In this document: piece after piece, positions 54,277 through 63,431 of the stretch
How positions within the stretch are numbered: the stretch's first letter is position 1
Layout of the letters: the number at the start of each line of letters is the position of its first letter
Source of the DNA: Methanoregulaceae archaeon UBA467
Lineage (GTDB): Archaea > Halobacteriota > Methanomicrobia > Methanomicrobiales > Methanospirillaceae
Assembly: GCA_002503825.1 (NCBI GenBank)
Contig: DASP01000005.1
Location: 186,001 to 250,000, forward strand
Direction: 5' to 3'
DNA: 64,000 nucleotides
The notes under the pieces: model-generated
Told to the model about the DNA's origin: nothing
What the model saw: only the letters and a program-made list of their open reading frames with translations
Database searches by the model: none
Position numbers and translations under genes: made by a program

Positions 54277-54504
54277 TTATGCGTTTTCGTCGAGCCATGC
54301 CTTTGTGACGTGGTAGTTCCGGCGGAAGTAGAGTGAAATCGCTCCGGCACATGCAAAGAGACCCACCGCAACCGGAATCTGATAGCCTGCCGGCGCCTTG
54401 AAGAGTGCTATAACGCCCACGGCGATAAGGAGGATGATAATATTCAGCAGAACCACGAGCCTGTAAAATTTCCATTTGAAACGCTGTCTGGTCGCGTCGT
54501 CCAT
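54277..54504 (-). CDS. Two-helix small membrane protein
   Basis: A 75-residue protein with two hydrophobic helices (FYRLVVLLNIIILLIAVGVI and QIPVAVGLFACAGAISLYF) and charged ends; no name is recognised. It could be a partner or sensor for the small regulator downstream. It lies opposite the M24 peptidase gene, 60 bases apart. Confidence 0.65.
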   Translation of the reverse strand: MDDATRQRFKWKFYRLVVLLNIIILLIAVGVIALFKAPAGYQIPVAVGLFACAGAISLYFRRNYHVTKAWLDENA

Positions 54505-54564
54505 TATTCATACCTCGTCTTCATGATAAAAGTACTTGTGGTATTGCCTCTAAACTGATGCGTA

Positions 54565-55692
54565 ATGTATGCGCTTGATCAGGCGATGAGCGAGCAGGAT
54601 GCGACCGGATTTGTGGTCTTTGGTTCATCTGAAAATGCGAACACCCGCTACCTTACCCGCTTTACCACAACCGACCCGGTAGTATTCTTTAAAAAAGCCG
54701 GGGAAACTGCAACCATCATCGTATCGCAGATGGAGGCCGAGCGGGCATTGCGGGAGTCTTCAGCCAGGGTCATGACACGGGCAGACGCAGGGCTTTTTGA
54801 GATTTTAGCCGATGAACCCGACCGGTGGAAGGCCACCGCCCGGATGATTGCAGGGCAGGCAGGCACAACGTTGCTCGTCCCTTCGGATTTTCCGTTTCTT
54901 CTTGCACACGAACTGCAGGCCTTTGCACGGGTTATCCCGGACAGGGGTACAATTGAGAGCATGAGAGCCGTGAAGACCGCTGACGAGATCTCATTGATCA
55001 CGTCTGTCCAGGGAGTGACTGACAGGGCGATGGAGCATGCAGTCAACCTTATCAGGCGATCAAAAATAAAATCCGGAATTCTCTACCGGGGGACCGTCCC
55101 TCTCACTTCAGAATTCATCAGGACGTCCATGGAACGGATCTTTATGGCTCACGGCTGTCATTCACAGGATACTATCGTCTCCTGCGGACGCGATACCGCA
55201 TACCCGCATATCAGGGGTGAGGGTCCGCTTTCTGCAAATGAGCCCATTGTCATAGATGTGTTTCCAAAGAGCATTGAATCAGGCTATTTTTCTGATATGA
55301 CCCGTACCGTCCTGAAAGGCGAGGCAACCCCCGAGATCATGGATATGTACAAAACCGTGAAAGATGCGCAGGCATATGCAGCAGGAATGATCCGGCCGGG
55401 TATTACCGGTGATGAACTCCACCACTCGGTGGTCAGGTATTTTAACGAACGTGGATATCCCTGCAATAAAGAGGGCTTCATCCACAACCTCGGGCACGGG
55501 GTGGGCCTTGAGGTGCATGAACTCCCGTCGCTTGGTCCCGGGGGCGGCATACTTGCGGAGGGTAATGTCATCACGAACGAACCCGGGCTTTATCTCCCCG
55601 GGATCGGCGGGGTCCGGCTTGAGAATACGGGTGTGGTGACCGGGAACGGTTTCGGGTGCCTCACTCATTACGAAGAAGAGCTCATCATATAG
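54565..55692 (+). CDS. M24-family aminopeptidase (Xaa-Pro peptidase type)
   Basis: A 375-residue metallopeptidase with the creatinase-like N-domain (residues 1-130) and the pita-bread domain. Ligands are in the expected places: VIDVFPKSIESGYFSDMTRT holds both aspartates, NLGHGVGLEVHE the His, TNEPGLY and VRLEN the two glutamates. It removes N-terminal residues next to proline or acts as a general aminopeptidase. Its stop is eight bases before the Map start. Confidence 0.88.
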   Translation: MYALDQAMSEQDATGFVVFGSSENANTRYLTRFTTTDPVVFFKKAGETATIIVSQMEAERALRESSARVMTRADAGLFEILADEPDRWKATARMIAGQAGTTLLVPSDFPFLLAHELQAFARVIPDRGTIESMRAVKTADEISLITSVQGVTDRAMEHAVNLIRRSKIKSGILYRGTVPLTSEFIRTSMERIFMAHGCHSQDTIVSCGRDTAYPHIRGEGPLSANEPIVIDVFPKSIESGYFSDMTRTVLKGEATPEIMDMYKTVKDAQAYAAGMIRPGITGDELHHSVVRYFNERGYPCNKEGFIHNLGHGVGLEVHELPSLGPGGGILAEGNVITNEPGLYLPGIGGVRLENTGVVTGNGFGCLTHYEEELII

Positions 55693-55700
55693 GGATGGGG

Positions 55701-56576
55701 ATGAAAGACGAGATATTCGATCTGTATTGTGAGGCAGGAAAAATTGCATCGGAAGTACGGGCTGCAGGAGCCCGTGAAATCAGGGTCGGGGCTTCATTCC
55801 TTGAAGTAGTCGAATTCATTGAGGACCTCGTGAAGAGCAGGGATGCAGGCCTTGCATTTCCCCTGAATGTTTCCTTAAACGAGGACGCAGCGCACGATAC
55901 CGCATCGTTTTGCGATGACCGTGTATTCTGCAGGGGAGACCTGGTGAAGCTCGACCTCGGCGTCCACCTTGACGGGTATATTGCAGATACTGCAATCACC
56001 ATCGATCTCGGTGATAATGCGCTTCTTGTCGAGGCATCCCGGGAGGCGCTGAACAGTGCCATTCGCGAAGTGCGCCCGGGCGTTACCACCGGCGAGCTCG
56101 GGGCCGCAATCCAGAAAGAGATTGAATCGCGGGGATTTAAACCGATCGGGAATCTCACCGGTCACGGCCTCGGCCGTTATGCTATCCACACGCCGCCGAA
56201 TGTTCCGAATATTGGAATTTCCGGGGGCGCAGTCCTCGAAGAGGGGATGGCGTTTGCGATAGAGCCTTTCGCAAGTACAGGATCCGGAAGGGTGAGCGAG
56301 AAGCCCAGGACCGAAATTTTCCAGCAGATCTCGATCAAACCGGTCCGGCTTGCAACTGCCAGGCGCATCGTCGAATCCGTTCGTGACCGCCACGGCATGC
56401 CGTTCTCCCGGCGCTGGCTGCCCGGAGATAAACTGGATATTCCCATAACCACGCTTCTCAGGGCAGGGATCCTCCACGGGTACCCGGTTCTGGCTGATAT
56501 TCCGGGTTCACTGGTCTCACAGGCAGAGCACACGCTCATTGTACAGGAAGACGGCTGCACTATCACCACTGCATGA
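55701..56576 (+). CDS. map: Methionine aminopeptidase, type II
   Basis: A 291-residue M24 enzyme that removes the initiator Met. Metal ligands: KLDLGVHLDGYIADTA (two Asp), LTGHGLGRYAIH (His), then EGMAFAIEPFAS and VSQAEHTLIV (Glu). The type II insert of about 60 residues is present (TARRIVESVRDRHGMPFSRR). The ATG at 55701 has AGGGATGG six bases upstream; an ATG at 55695 adds two residues. Confidence 0.92.
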   Translation: MKDEIFDLYCEAGKIASEVRAAGAREIRVGASFLEVVEFIEDLVKSRDAGLAFPLNVSLNEDAAHDTASFCDDRVFCRGDLVKLDLGVHLDGYIADTAITIDLGDNALLVEASREALNSAIREVRPGVTTGELGAAIQKEIESRGFKPIGNLTGHGLGRYAIHTPPNVPNIGISGGAVLEEGMAFAIEPFASTGSGRVSEKPRTEIFQQISIKPVRLATARRIVESVRDRHGMPFSRRWLPGDKLDIPITTLLRAGILHGYPVLADIPGSLVSQAEHTLIVQEDGCTITTA

Positions 56577-56620
56577 GATACTCTTATGCAGACCGGATAT
56601 CAATAATTAAGGTTACAGTC

Positions 56621-57895
56621 ATGTCGGGAGAGGACGATATACTAAAACTTCTGGAAATGTTGCTTACTGCAGAAATTTTCAACCAGAACCAGAATCTTGA
56701 TGCAAACGACCTTACACCCGAGTGCAGGGAACTTTTCGGGGTGAACGGGACAAGCGAGGTCAGGCGGCCGCTCTATGTCAGTGAGGGGATGGTACGTAAA
56801 TCCCTCGGCATCGGGGACGCCTGCCAGAAACTCCAGTCAAACCCGGTCGTCTCATGCGAAGAGTTCGGCCAGCGTATACACATCACTGCACTGGAACCGG
56901 CAGCCCGCTGGTTTATCAAGAAGGGTGGAGAAGGGCTCGTCGAAAAAAACCCTGCACTTGCCTACTATTTTGAGAACCATGATCCAACAGGTATATCTTA
57001 CCTCTCGGTCCGGGCGAAAAACCCGCCGTTTGAAGATACAAAGGTCTATCTTGATACAAAGGTCTCAAGAATTATCGGGCAGGACGAAAAGCTCCGTATT
57101 GCAATGGACCTTGTGATCATCAATGCCCCCGAGGAGATTGAACAACGAATCGAGGACATGGTATGCACCAACGAGCAAAAAGATGTGATCAGCAAGATCC
57201 AGATCGCCCGGCTCCACCGGGACCTCCTGTTCAGGCACCGCATACAGGAAGTCGGAAAAATGCTCTTTGTAGGCCCGCCCGGAACTGGAAAGACCTCGCT
57301 TGCACTGGCATTGTCCCACGAGATGCACCTCCCGATCGTGGAAGTCCGGCTCTCGATGATAACGTCCCAGTACCTGGGTGAGACCTCGAAAAATATCGAC
57401 AGAATATTTGATTTTGCTAAAAAACTTGCTCCATGCATTCTCTTTATCGATGAATTTGATTTTGTCGCAAAAAGCAGGGTGACCGATGACCATGGTGCGA
57501 TGAAACGTGCCGTCAATTCTCTCCTCAAAAATATCGACCAGGTCAACCTTGTTAAAAACGGCGTCCTCCTTATCGGTGCGACCAATCATCCACAGCTCCT
57601 TGACGAAGCCGCGTGGAGGCGGTTTGATGAAGTGGTCGAATTCGGCCTTCCCACCGAGGAGATGAGGTTCGAAATCCTGAAAAATGTCACTTCATCCCTG
57701 AATTGTGACTGCGATTACCGTCACCTCGCCGCACGGACAGAGGGATTTACCGGTGCTGACCTGCGTATAATGGTAAAAGAAGCGATACTTGCCGCATTGA
57801 TGGACAACCGCGACCATATCCTCGGGCAGGATATTGAAAAGGGGATAGTAGCCGTCAATAACAGGAACTCCATCCGCCACCTGAACTGGTTATAG
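56621..57895 (+). CDS. AAA ATPase, proteasome-activator-like class
   Basis: A 424-residue AAA protein. Walker A GPPGTGKTS is at about 218-226, Walker B ILFIDEFD at 273-280, sensor-1 LIGATNHP and an arginine-finger segment EAAWRRFDEVVEF follow. The N-terminal 200 residues are helical, with no OB or coiled-coil domain of the PAN type, so substrate handling differs. The MSGEDD start at 56621 has AAGG eight bases upstream; the frame is open from 56573, which overlaps map by four bases, and I cannot exclude that start. It is cotranscribed with two peptidases and the PhnP-like gene. Confidence 0.82.
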   Translation: MSGEDDILKLLEMLLTAEIFNQNQNLDANDLTPECRELFGVNGTSEVRRPLYVSEGMVRKSLGIGDACQKLQSNPVVSCEEFGQRIHITALEPAARWFIKKGGEGLVEKNPALAYYFENHDPTGISYLSVRAKNPPFEDTKVYLDTKVSRIIGQDEKLRIAMDLVIINAPEEIEQRIEDMVCTNEQKDVISKIQIARLHRDLLFRHRIQEVGKMLFVGPPGTGKTSLALALSHEMHLPIVEVRLSMITSQYLGETSKNIDRIFDFAKKLAPCILFIDEFDFVAKSRVTDDHGAMKRAVNSLLKNIDQVNLVKNGVLLIGATNHPQLLDEAAWRRFDEVVEFGLPTEEMRFEILKNVTSSLNCDCDYRHLAARTEGFTGADLRIMVKEAILAALMDNRDHILGQDIEKGIVAVNNRNSIRHLNWL

Positions 57896-57896
57896 G

Positions 57897-58625
57897 ATGA
57901 AACTGACACTGCTCGGATCCGGTGATGCAGTCGGGACCCCTAAGATCGGTTGCGACTGTCCACAGTGTCTCCATGCCCGTTCGACAGGGATACAGAGGCT
58001 TCGCACGTCGCTCCTCATCGAGCACCAGGGCCGGCACATCCTTATCGACTCGACTCCCGACCTGCGGCAGCAGCTGCTCGCGCATAACTCCCCCCATATC
58101 GATGCAGTGATCTGGACGCACGGCCATTATGACCATTTCATGGGGTTCGGCGAATTTTACCGTGTACAAAAAGTGCCGGAGGTCTACGCGGCACCTCCCG
58201 TGCTCCGCTACTGCGATGAGATCTTTAAATTTCTCCCTCACGTGAGTCATGCAATCACACCATATACGCCTTTTGACCTGTTCGGGCTGGAATTCACTCT
58301 TGTCGAGGTGAACCACCCGCCGGTCTGCACCTGCGGGGTCGTGGTCTCTGCGGGGGGACTCAGGATCGGCTACACCTCGGATACATGTGCAGATATCCCG
58401 CGAAAAAGCCTCGGGCACCTGCACGGGTCAGATCTCCTCTTCATAGATGCGATTGTCCCCCCGCACTATTCCATCGCGAAACACATGAATTACAGCGATG
58501 CCATCAGGCTGGCCGGCGAACTCGGGGCCGGTGAATTCAGGTGTGTACACCTGAGTCATATGATTCCGTGGGACCTTCCCCACACCGGCAGGGACGGGGA
58601 AACATTCTGTTACACCGATGTCTGA
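57897..58625 (+). CDS. PhnP-like MBL-fold hydrolase
   Basis: A 242-residue metallo-beta-lactamase-fold phosphodiesterase. The dimetal motif THGHYDHFMG is at about residues 74-83. A structural zinc site C19-C21-C24 (CDCPQC) is typical of the PhnP/ElaC-like group, which cleaves cyclic phosphates. The substrate here is unknown. It starts one base after the AAA gene's stop. Confidence 0.85.
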   Translation: MKLTLLGSGDAVGTPKIGCDCPQCLHARSTGIQRLRTSLLIEHQGRHILIDSTPDLRQQLLAHNSPHIDAVIWTHGHYDHFMGFGEFYRVQKVPEVYAAPPVLRYCDEIFKFLPHVSHAITPYTPFDLFGLEFTLVEVNHPPVCTCGVVVSAGGLRIGYTSDTCADIPRKSLGHLHGSDLLFIDAIVPPHYSIAKHMNYSDAIRLAGELGAGEFRCVHLSHMIPWDLPHTGRDGETFCYTDV

Positions 58626-58667
58626 TACCCACCTGATCGGGGTGGGTGTGACTGGCGGCATAAATAT

Positions 58668-58676
58668 CTATATAGT
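58668..58676 (+). promoter_or_regulatory. TATA box of rpoL
   Basis: CTATATAGT lies about 30 bases before the rpoL ATG, so the message is almost leaderless. Confidence 0.55.
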
Positions 58677-58700
58677 TTTTCACAGCCCACTCATACTGGA

Positions 58701-58976
58701 ATGAATATAAAAATACTCGAGCTTGAGAAGGACAAGGTAAAGATGGTCATTCTGGGTGAGGGGCACACCTTCATGAGTGCACTGACTGCGGAGATACTCA
58801 ACGATCCTGACGTTGACGTTGGAAAATACAGGATAGAGTTCCAGTTCTCAGACCCCGAGCTGCTTGTCACCACAAATGGCAACAAAGACCCTCTCGTGGT
58901 TATCACCGATGCATGCAAACGCCTTTCCGGGCATTGCAATACACTCCTCGACAATATAGACGCTCAAAAATCCTGA
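58701..58976 (+). CDS. rpoL: DNA-directed RNA polymerase subunit Rpo11 (RpoL)
   Basis: A 91-residue subunit that pairs with RpoD to start polymerase assembly, like bacterial alpha dimers. GEGHTFMSALTAEILNDPDV and DVGKYRIEFQFSDPELLV are family marks. No ribosome binding site precedes it, in line with the closely spaced TATA box. Confidence 0.95.
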   Translation: MNIKILELEKDKVKMVILGEGHTFMSALTAEILNDPDVDVGKYRIEFQFSDPELLVTTNGNKDPLVVITDACKRLSGHCNTLLDNIDAQKS

Positions 58977-59076
58977 AAAAACCAGGGGAATGACCATCCC
59001 CGCCTGTTTTATTTGTAAAAATGTAAGGAGTAGTCATGGCGGTTCCCATGACATTCCCGGTTGCCGGCAATATGGC

Positions 59077-59688
59077 TCATGCCCTTTCAGTAAATATTAT
59101 CGATCCTGAAATCCGGGCAACACGTATCTTTATCTGCTGTCCTGGTTTGGAATTGGCAACATACATGATATAGCGGCCCATCCTGACCACGCCGTCTCCC
59201 CGCTTGCTGACAGACTGGATCTCAACATCCATGACTGCCCCTTCCTGGATCTCCTGTGACGCCTGTTCGCTGCGTGCTTTACGTTTCCGGACCGGCCGGT
59301 GACCCCCGCAGGCATCGCACCTGAGCAGGAGGACCCGGTCGTCCTTTACCAGTCGTGTGTCGGGTTTGCCGCATTCCGAGCAGATCACATAATCATCCAC
59401 GTAATTTTTAATCAGGTTGTTTATCAGGGAGGGTTCAAATTTTCCGTTGAATATTGCCCTGTTCCCGTCAATTTTCCCTGCCGTTCCCAGTTCACCGAGG
59501 AGAAACTTCATCAGGTGGTCCTGTTCCCTGCGCACCACGTCGGCAATCTCGGCAAAATTTTCGAGAACGGTCGTCTTGCCTTCGATATATGCTTTCGCCT
59601 CCGGAACGGTGAACCGCTCCACCGATTCGCTCGGCTCGGTCACGTTGGCATACGCCTTCTTCAGGAGTGTTTCGTACGGTTCAGCCAT
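59077..59688 (-). CDS. Translation initiation factor aIF2-beta fused to a TRAM domain
   Basis: A 203-residue protein. Residues 1-140 are aIF2-beta (core [20 protein letters not shown] and zinc ribbon CSECG...CDACGG), the subunit of the factor that brings Met-tRNA to the ribosome. From about 150 to the end lies a TRAM domain ([20 protein letters not shown]), an RNA-binding OB fold. I use the ATG at 59688, because the TTTTTACCC element about 28 bases upstream fits a leaderless message; a longer frame begins at 59733. Confidence 0.9.
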   Translation of the reverse strand: MAEPYETLLKKAYANVTEPSESVERFTVPEAKAYIEGKTTVLENFAEIADVVRREQDHLMKFLLGELGTAGKIDGNRAIFNGKFEPSLINNLIKNYVDDYVICSECGKPDTRLVKDDRVLLLRCDACGGHRPVRKRKARSEQASQEIQEGAVMDVEIQSVSKRGDGVVRMGRYIMYVANSKPGQQIKIRVARISGSIIFTERA

Positions 59689-59771
59689 GTATATATATGA
59701 GGGGTGAATGGGTAAAAAGGTGGCACCCGCCATTGTTGCCAGATGGTTTTTAGGGGGATGCGGGAGTAAAT

Positions 59772-61853
59772 GTGTGCATGGTATCCGCCGAAGACCTGGC
59801 CATCATACGAAGTTCTCTCGGGAGAGAGCCCACGGATGTCGAATCAGCCTGTTTTGAGAACCTCTGGAGCGAGCACTGCTCGTACCGGTCCACGAAAAAT
59901 CTCCTAAGAACACTCCCCACTACCGGTCCCGACGTCCTGCTGGGGCCGGGAGATGATGCCGCGATAGTGCGCTTCAGTGATGAGTGGGCGCTTGCCGTGA
60001 GCATGGAAAGCCACAACCACCCGAGTTACGTGGACCCTCACGATGGTGCTGCGACAGGGGTGGGCGGGATTGTGCGTGATGTGCTCTCGATGGGTGCCCG
60101 GCCCATCGCCCTGATGGATCCGCTGTACTTCGGCCCGCTTGCAAAGGAGAAGAACCGTTATCTCCTCGAGCATGTCATCGGCGGTATCGGCGGATACGGG
60201 AATTGCATCGGGGTGCCGGTTGTCAGGGGAGATCTCGTATTTGACGAGGGCTATAATGGAAATCCGCTGGTCAACGTGGTATGTATAGGGCTTGTCAGGG
60301 CCGACCGGTTCATCACGGCCCGCGTCAAGAAGCCGGGCAACCGGCTGGTCCTGATCGGCGCATCCACGGGAAGGGACGGGCTTGGCGGGGCCTCGTTTGC
60401 GTCACGTGACCTCTCCGAGGACTCCGAGGCGTCTGACCGCCCGAGTGTCCAGATCGGCGATCCTTTTACCGAAAAACTCCTCATCGACGCAATTCTCGAG
60501 ATGGCAGAAACAGGAAAAGTCAGGGCATGCCGTGACCTCGGGGCGGCTGGCCTCGCAGGTGCATCAAGCGAGATGTGCAGCACCTTCGGAGGCCTTATCC
60601 ATGCCGACCGTGTACACCAGCGCGAGCAGGGGATGCACCCGGTGGAGATCATGCTCGCCGAATCGCAGGAACGGATGCTGGTCGAGGTCGACCCGGGCGA
60701 TGTCGCACTGATGGGTACAATTGCAGAAAAATACGACCTGAAATGGAGTGATATCGGCGAAGTCATCGAAGACCCCCGCTATATTGTCAGATTCCACGGG
60801 AAAACGGTCGCTGATATCCCGATTGACCTCCTGTGCACTGAGGCCCCCCTCTGTGAATGGAAAACGGCACCGTATAATGCAGAAAAAGAATTTGTCAGGC
60901 CACAGGCTGATATCAAAGAGCTTGCACTGAAGGTGCTCTCACACCCGGAAGTTGCCTCCAAGTCCTGGATTATCGAACAATACGACCATGATGTCCAGGT
61001 CAGGACCGTCTCGCTCGGCGGTGACGCGTCTCTTCTCCGGATCGGGGATCAGGGTCTTGCCTCATCCTGCGGCTGTAACCCGCGGCATATATTCCTCTCC
61101 CCCTATGCGGGTACGGCAAATGCGATAATCGAAAATGCTGCAAACCTTGCCTGCACGGGGGCTGAGCCAATCTGCATAGTAAACTGCCTTAATTTTGCAA
61201 GCCCGGTTCACCCCGACATATACTGGCAGCTGGAGCAGTGTATCCGCGGCATGGGGGACATGGCACGAAAGATGAATATCCCGGTGGTGGGAGGAAATGT
61301 GTCGCTCTACAACGAGAGCGACGAGATGAACACACAGATAAAACCTACCCCCTCGATCGGGATGGTCGGAAAGTGTCCGGTACTGCACCTCCCGGTCCCT
61401 GCACCGGGGTGGGGGCTTGCACTTGCAGGAGAGACAGGTGAACACTTCGGGGGCTCTGTTCTTGATGCGGTCACCGGTTGCGGGGGGAGTGCTCCCGTCA
61501 CCGCAGACCCGGGGCTGGTGACACGTATCCGTGAACTCGTCAGGAGCTCGGACGGTGTCGCGGTGACCGACCTGTCACAGGGGGGCCTGCTTGCAGCACT
61601 TGTCACGCTCTCACCCCGCGCACGGGTAACCCTCGGGGGGGACCTCTTTACCATGCTCTTCTCCGAGACCGCAGGAAGGTTCCTCATCGCCTTCCGCGAA
61701 AGGGCAGAGATCGGGGATCTCCCGTGCACGATTATCGGGGAGGCCGGCGGCGATACGCTCTCGATCACCGCAGGAACGCAGTCGCTTGTGCTCGAACAGG
61801 GGGCCATCAGCCAGGCGCTTTCTTCACTCTCAAAAATTATGCGGATTGAATAA
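59772..61853 (+). CDS. purL: Phosphoribosylformylglycinamidine synthase, small PurL
   Basis: A 693-residue enzyme of purine synthesis, used with PurQ and Pur[21 protein letters not shown] near residue 27 contains the catalytic His, [20 protein letters not shown] the ATP-binding region, and [20 protein letters not shown] the auxiliary site. The start is GTG at 59772 with GGGAG five bases upstream; an ATG at 59778 is the alternative. It diverges from aIF2-beta. Confidence 0.95.
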   Translation: MCMVSAEDLAIIRSSLGREPTDVESACFENLWSEHCSYRSTKNLLRTLPTTGPDVLLGPGDDAAIVRFSDEWALAVSMESHNHPSYVDPHDGAATGVGGIVRDVLSMGARPIALMDPLYFGPLAKEKNRYLLEHVIGGIGGYGNCIGVPVVRGDLVFDEGYNGNPLVNVVCIGLVRADRFITARVKKPGNRLVLIGASTGRDGLGGASFASRDLSEDSEASDRPSVQIGDPFTEKLLIDAILEMAETGKVRACRDLGAAGLAGASSEMCSTFGGLIHADRVHQREQGMHPVEIMLAESQERMLVEVDPGDVALMGTIAEKYDLKWSDIGEVIEDPRYIVRFHGKTVADIPIDLLCTEAPLCEWKTAPYNAEKEFVRPQADIKELALKVLSHPEVASKSWIIEQYDHDVQVRTVSLGGDASLLRIGDQGLASSCGCNPRHIFLSPYAGTANAIIENAANLACTGAEPICIVNCLNFASPVHPDIYWQLEQCIRGMGDMARKMNIPVVGGNVSLYNESDEMNTQIKPTPSIGMVGKCPVLHLPVPAPGWGLALAGETGEHFGGSVLDAVTGCGGSAPVTADPGLVTRIRELVRSSDGVAVTDLSQGGLLAALVTLSPRARVTLGGDLFTMLFSETAGRFLIAFRERAEIGDLPCTIIGEAGGDTLSITAGTQSLVLEQGAISQALSSLSKIMRIE

Positions 61854-61987
61854 TACCGGAAAACTCCCTTTTTCCCTCTTCGCTGCGTTTGGAAGACTGT
61901 TGAAAACACATTCCACATATTACACGTTTTTTCCATCCGTTACTGCCGTGGTTCAATAAACAAACCAGGATCATATCACGAATGATT

Positions 61988-62034
61988 AAAAAAAAAAGCC
62001 CGCCGGCATCTGGTCACCGACCGCCACAGCGGGA
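61988..62034 (-). terminator. Structured terminator with ten T residues
   Basis: On the minus strand, CCCGC and GCGGG arms enclosing a smaller GGTC/GACC stem end in ten T residues (61988-61997). It is the strongest T-run in the window and lies 318 bases beyond the ilvC stop. Confidence 0.65.
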
Positions 62035-62205
62035 GGGAACAGGTGTACCTGCACCCTGCATTTCTATCACATGAGTAACCGCAGGTGTGACCCTGGAACA
62101 CTATAAACACGGGGTTCACCCGGGCGATGATCTCCGGATGGACCATGTTCCAGAATGCGCACCTGAATACTGAGATAATATCCATTGAATACGGCTGATA
62201 CAGCC
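61988..62205 (-). ncRNA. Candidate noncoding RNA, novel
   Basis: A transcription unit with no gene in it: minus-strand TATA-like CTTTTTTAATGG (62225-62236), then 220 bases rich in paired arms and a ten-T terminator. The strongest pair is a perfect eight-base stem, CTGGAACA with TGTTCCAG (62146-62153 and 62093-62100 as seen on the plus strand), plus GGCTG-TAT-CAGCC near the 5' end. It could also be a leader-like 3' extension of ilvC, but the internal TATA argues for its own unit. Confidence 0.4.
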
Positions 62206-62314
62206 ATCAGGCATTCTGACTGCCATTAAAAAAGATGTGGGAAGAAGCCCCCCCGCCCTGTAAGGCATAGTTCATGCTCATGTTGAGGGCTTGTGGCACC
62301 CGGCCCGGAAAAAA

Positions 62315-63307
62315 TTAATTTCTCCTGAACTGGGGCATCATGCCGCGGACTTCCCTTCCGACTTCCTCGATCAGGTGTTCTTCATCCGCTTTTGTCAGTG
62401 CGTTGAAAACCGGCCGGTTGACCATATTTTCAAGCATCCACTCCCGTGCAAACTCCCCGCTCTGGATTTCTGCGAGTATTTCCTGCATTGCGACGTACAC
62501 TTCAGGTCCGATGACACGCGGTCCCCGGGTGAGGTCCCCGTACTGCGCCGTGTTGCTGATGGAACTCCGCATGTTGGTGAAGCCACCCTCGTAGATGAGG
62601 TCGACGATGAGCTTGAGTTCGTGAAGGATTTCGAGGTATGCCATTTCAGGCTCATACCCGGCATCGACGAGTGTTTCAAATCCTGCCTTGATAAGTGACG
62701 TTGTTCCGCCGCAGAGAACAGCCTGCTCGCCGAAGAGATCAGTCTCTGTCTCCTCGCGGAAGGTCGTCTCAAGCACCACTGCCCGCGTTGCCCCGATACC
62801 CTTCGCATATGCAAGCGCAAGCGCGCGGGCATTTCCTGAGGCGTCCTGGTGAACGGCAATCAGGGCCGGAACCCCTTTCCCTTCCTCGTACTGCCGCCGG
62901 ACCATGTAACCCGGACCTTTTGGTGCGACCATGAATACATCGACGGTTGGCGGGGGGACAATCTGCCCGTAATGGATATTGAACCCGTGAGAGAACATCA
63001 TGCACTTGTCATCCGACATGTGGGGCATGATCTCTGCCCGGTACACGCCTGCCTGCATCTCGTCAGGGAGAAGAACCTGGATTATCTGCGCAAGCTTCAC
63101 TGCCTCGGAGACAGGATACACCTTGAATCCGTCCTCGCTCGCTGCCTTCCAGCTTTTTCCGGGCCGAAGCCCGATGATTACATCAAGTCCGCTGTCGCGC
63201 AGGTTGAGCGCCTGGCCCCTACCCTGGGAGCCATATCCGATGACCGCGATCTTTTTGCCGTCAAGGACGGAAATGTCGGCATCCGACTCATAATATTTTT
63301 TAAGCAT
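62315..63307 (-). CDS. ilvC: Ketol-acid reductoisomerase, class I
   Basis: A 330-residue NAD(P)H-dependent enzyme of Ile, Val and Leu synthesis. The nucleotide-binding loop [18 protein letters not shown] is at about 24-41; the C-terminal knotted domain has [20 protein letters not shown] and SISNTAQYG, containing the metal ligands. The gene is alone, with ilvB and ilvN not in the window. Promoter AT-rich block is shared with mptA (63330-63365). Confidence 0.95.
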   Translation of the reverse strand: MLKKYYESDADISVLDGKKIAVIGYGSQGRGQALNLRDSGLDVIIGLRPGKSWKAASEDGFKVYPVSEAVKLAQIIQVLLPDEMQAGVYRAEIMPHMSDDKCMMFSHGFNIHYGQIVPPPTVDVFMVAPKGPGYMVRRQYEEGKGVPALIAVHQDASGNARALALAYAKGIGATRAVVLETTFREETETDLFGEQAVLCGGTTSLIKAGFETLVDAGYEPEMAYLEILHELKLIVDLIYEGGFTNMRSSISNTAQYGDLTRGPRVIGPEVYVAMQEILAEIQSGEFAREWMLENMVNRPVFNALTKADEEHLIEEVGREVRGMMPQFRRN

Positions 63308-63431
63308 ATACTAATCCATCAGATATCGACAACAGAGCACTTAAATATTTTATAACAAGATTAAAATCACACATCTGAGGGAACCACCGCTTGGGAGCGA
63401 TGACATATTCACAACACAATAGGTCCGAAAT

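Larger units (their letters stand above)
61854..62314. other. Gap after purL with a candidate RNA gene
   Basis: The right 320 bases hold the candidate noncoding RNA described at 61988-62205 and the 3' flank of ilvC. A small minus-strand frame (69 codons, 61976-62185) reads into the terminator and lacks family features. Left of 61980 is a short AT-rich tail of purL. Confidence 0.6.

Noticed and set aside
61976..62185. 69-codon minus-strand frame after ilvC
   Set aside because: It reads through the strongest terminator of the window and its product has no protein-like pattern.
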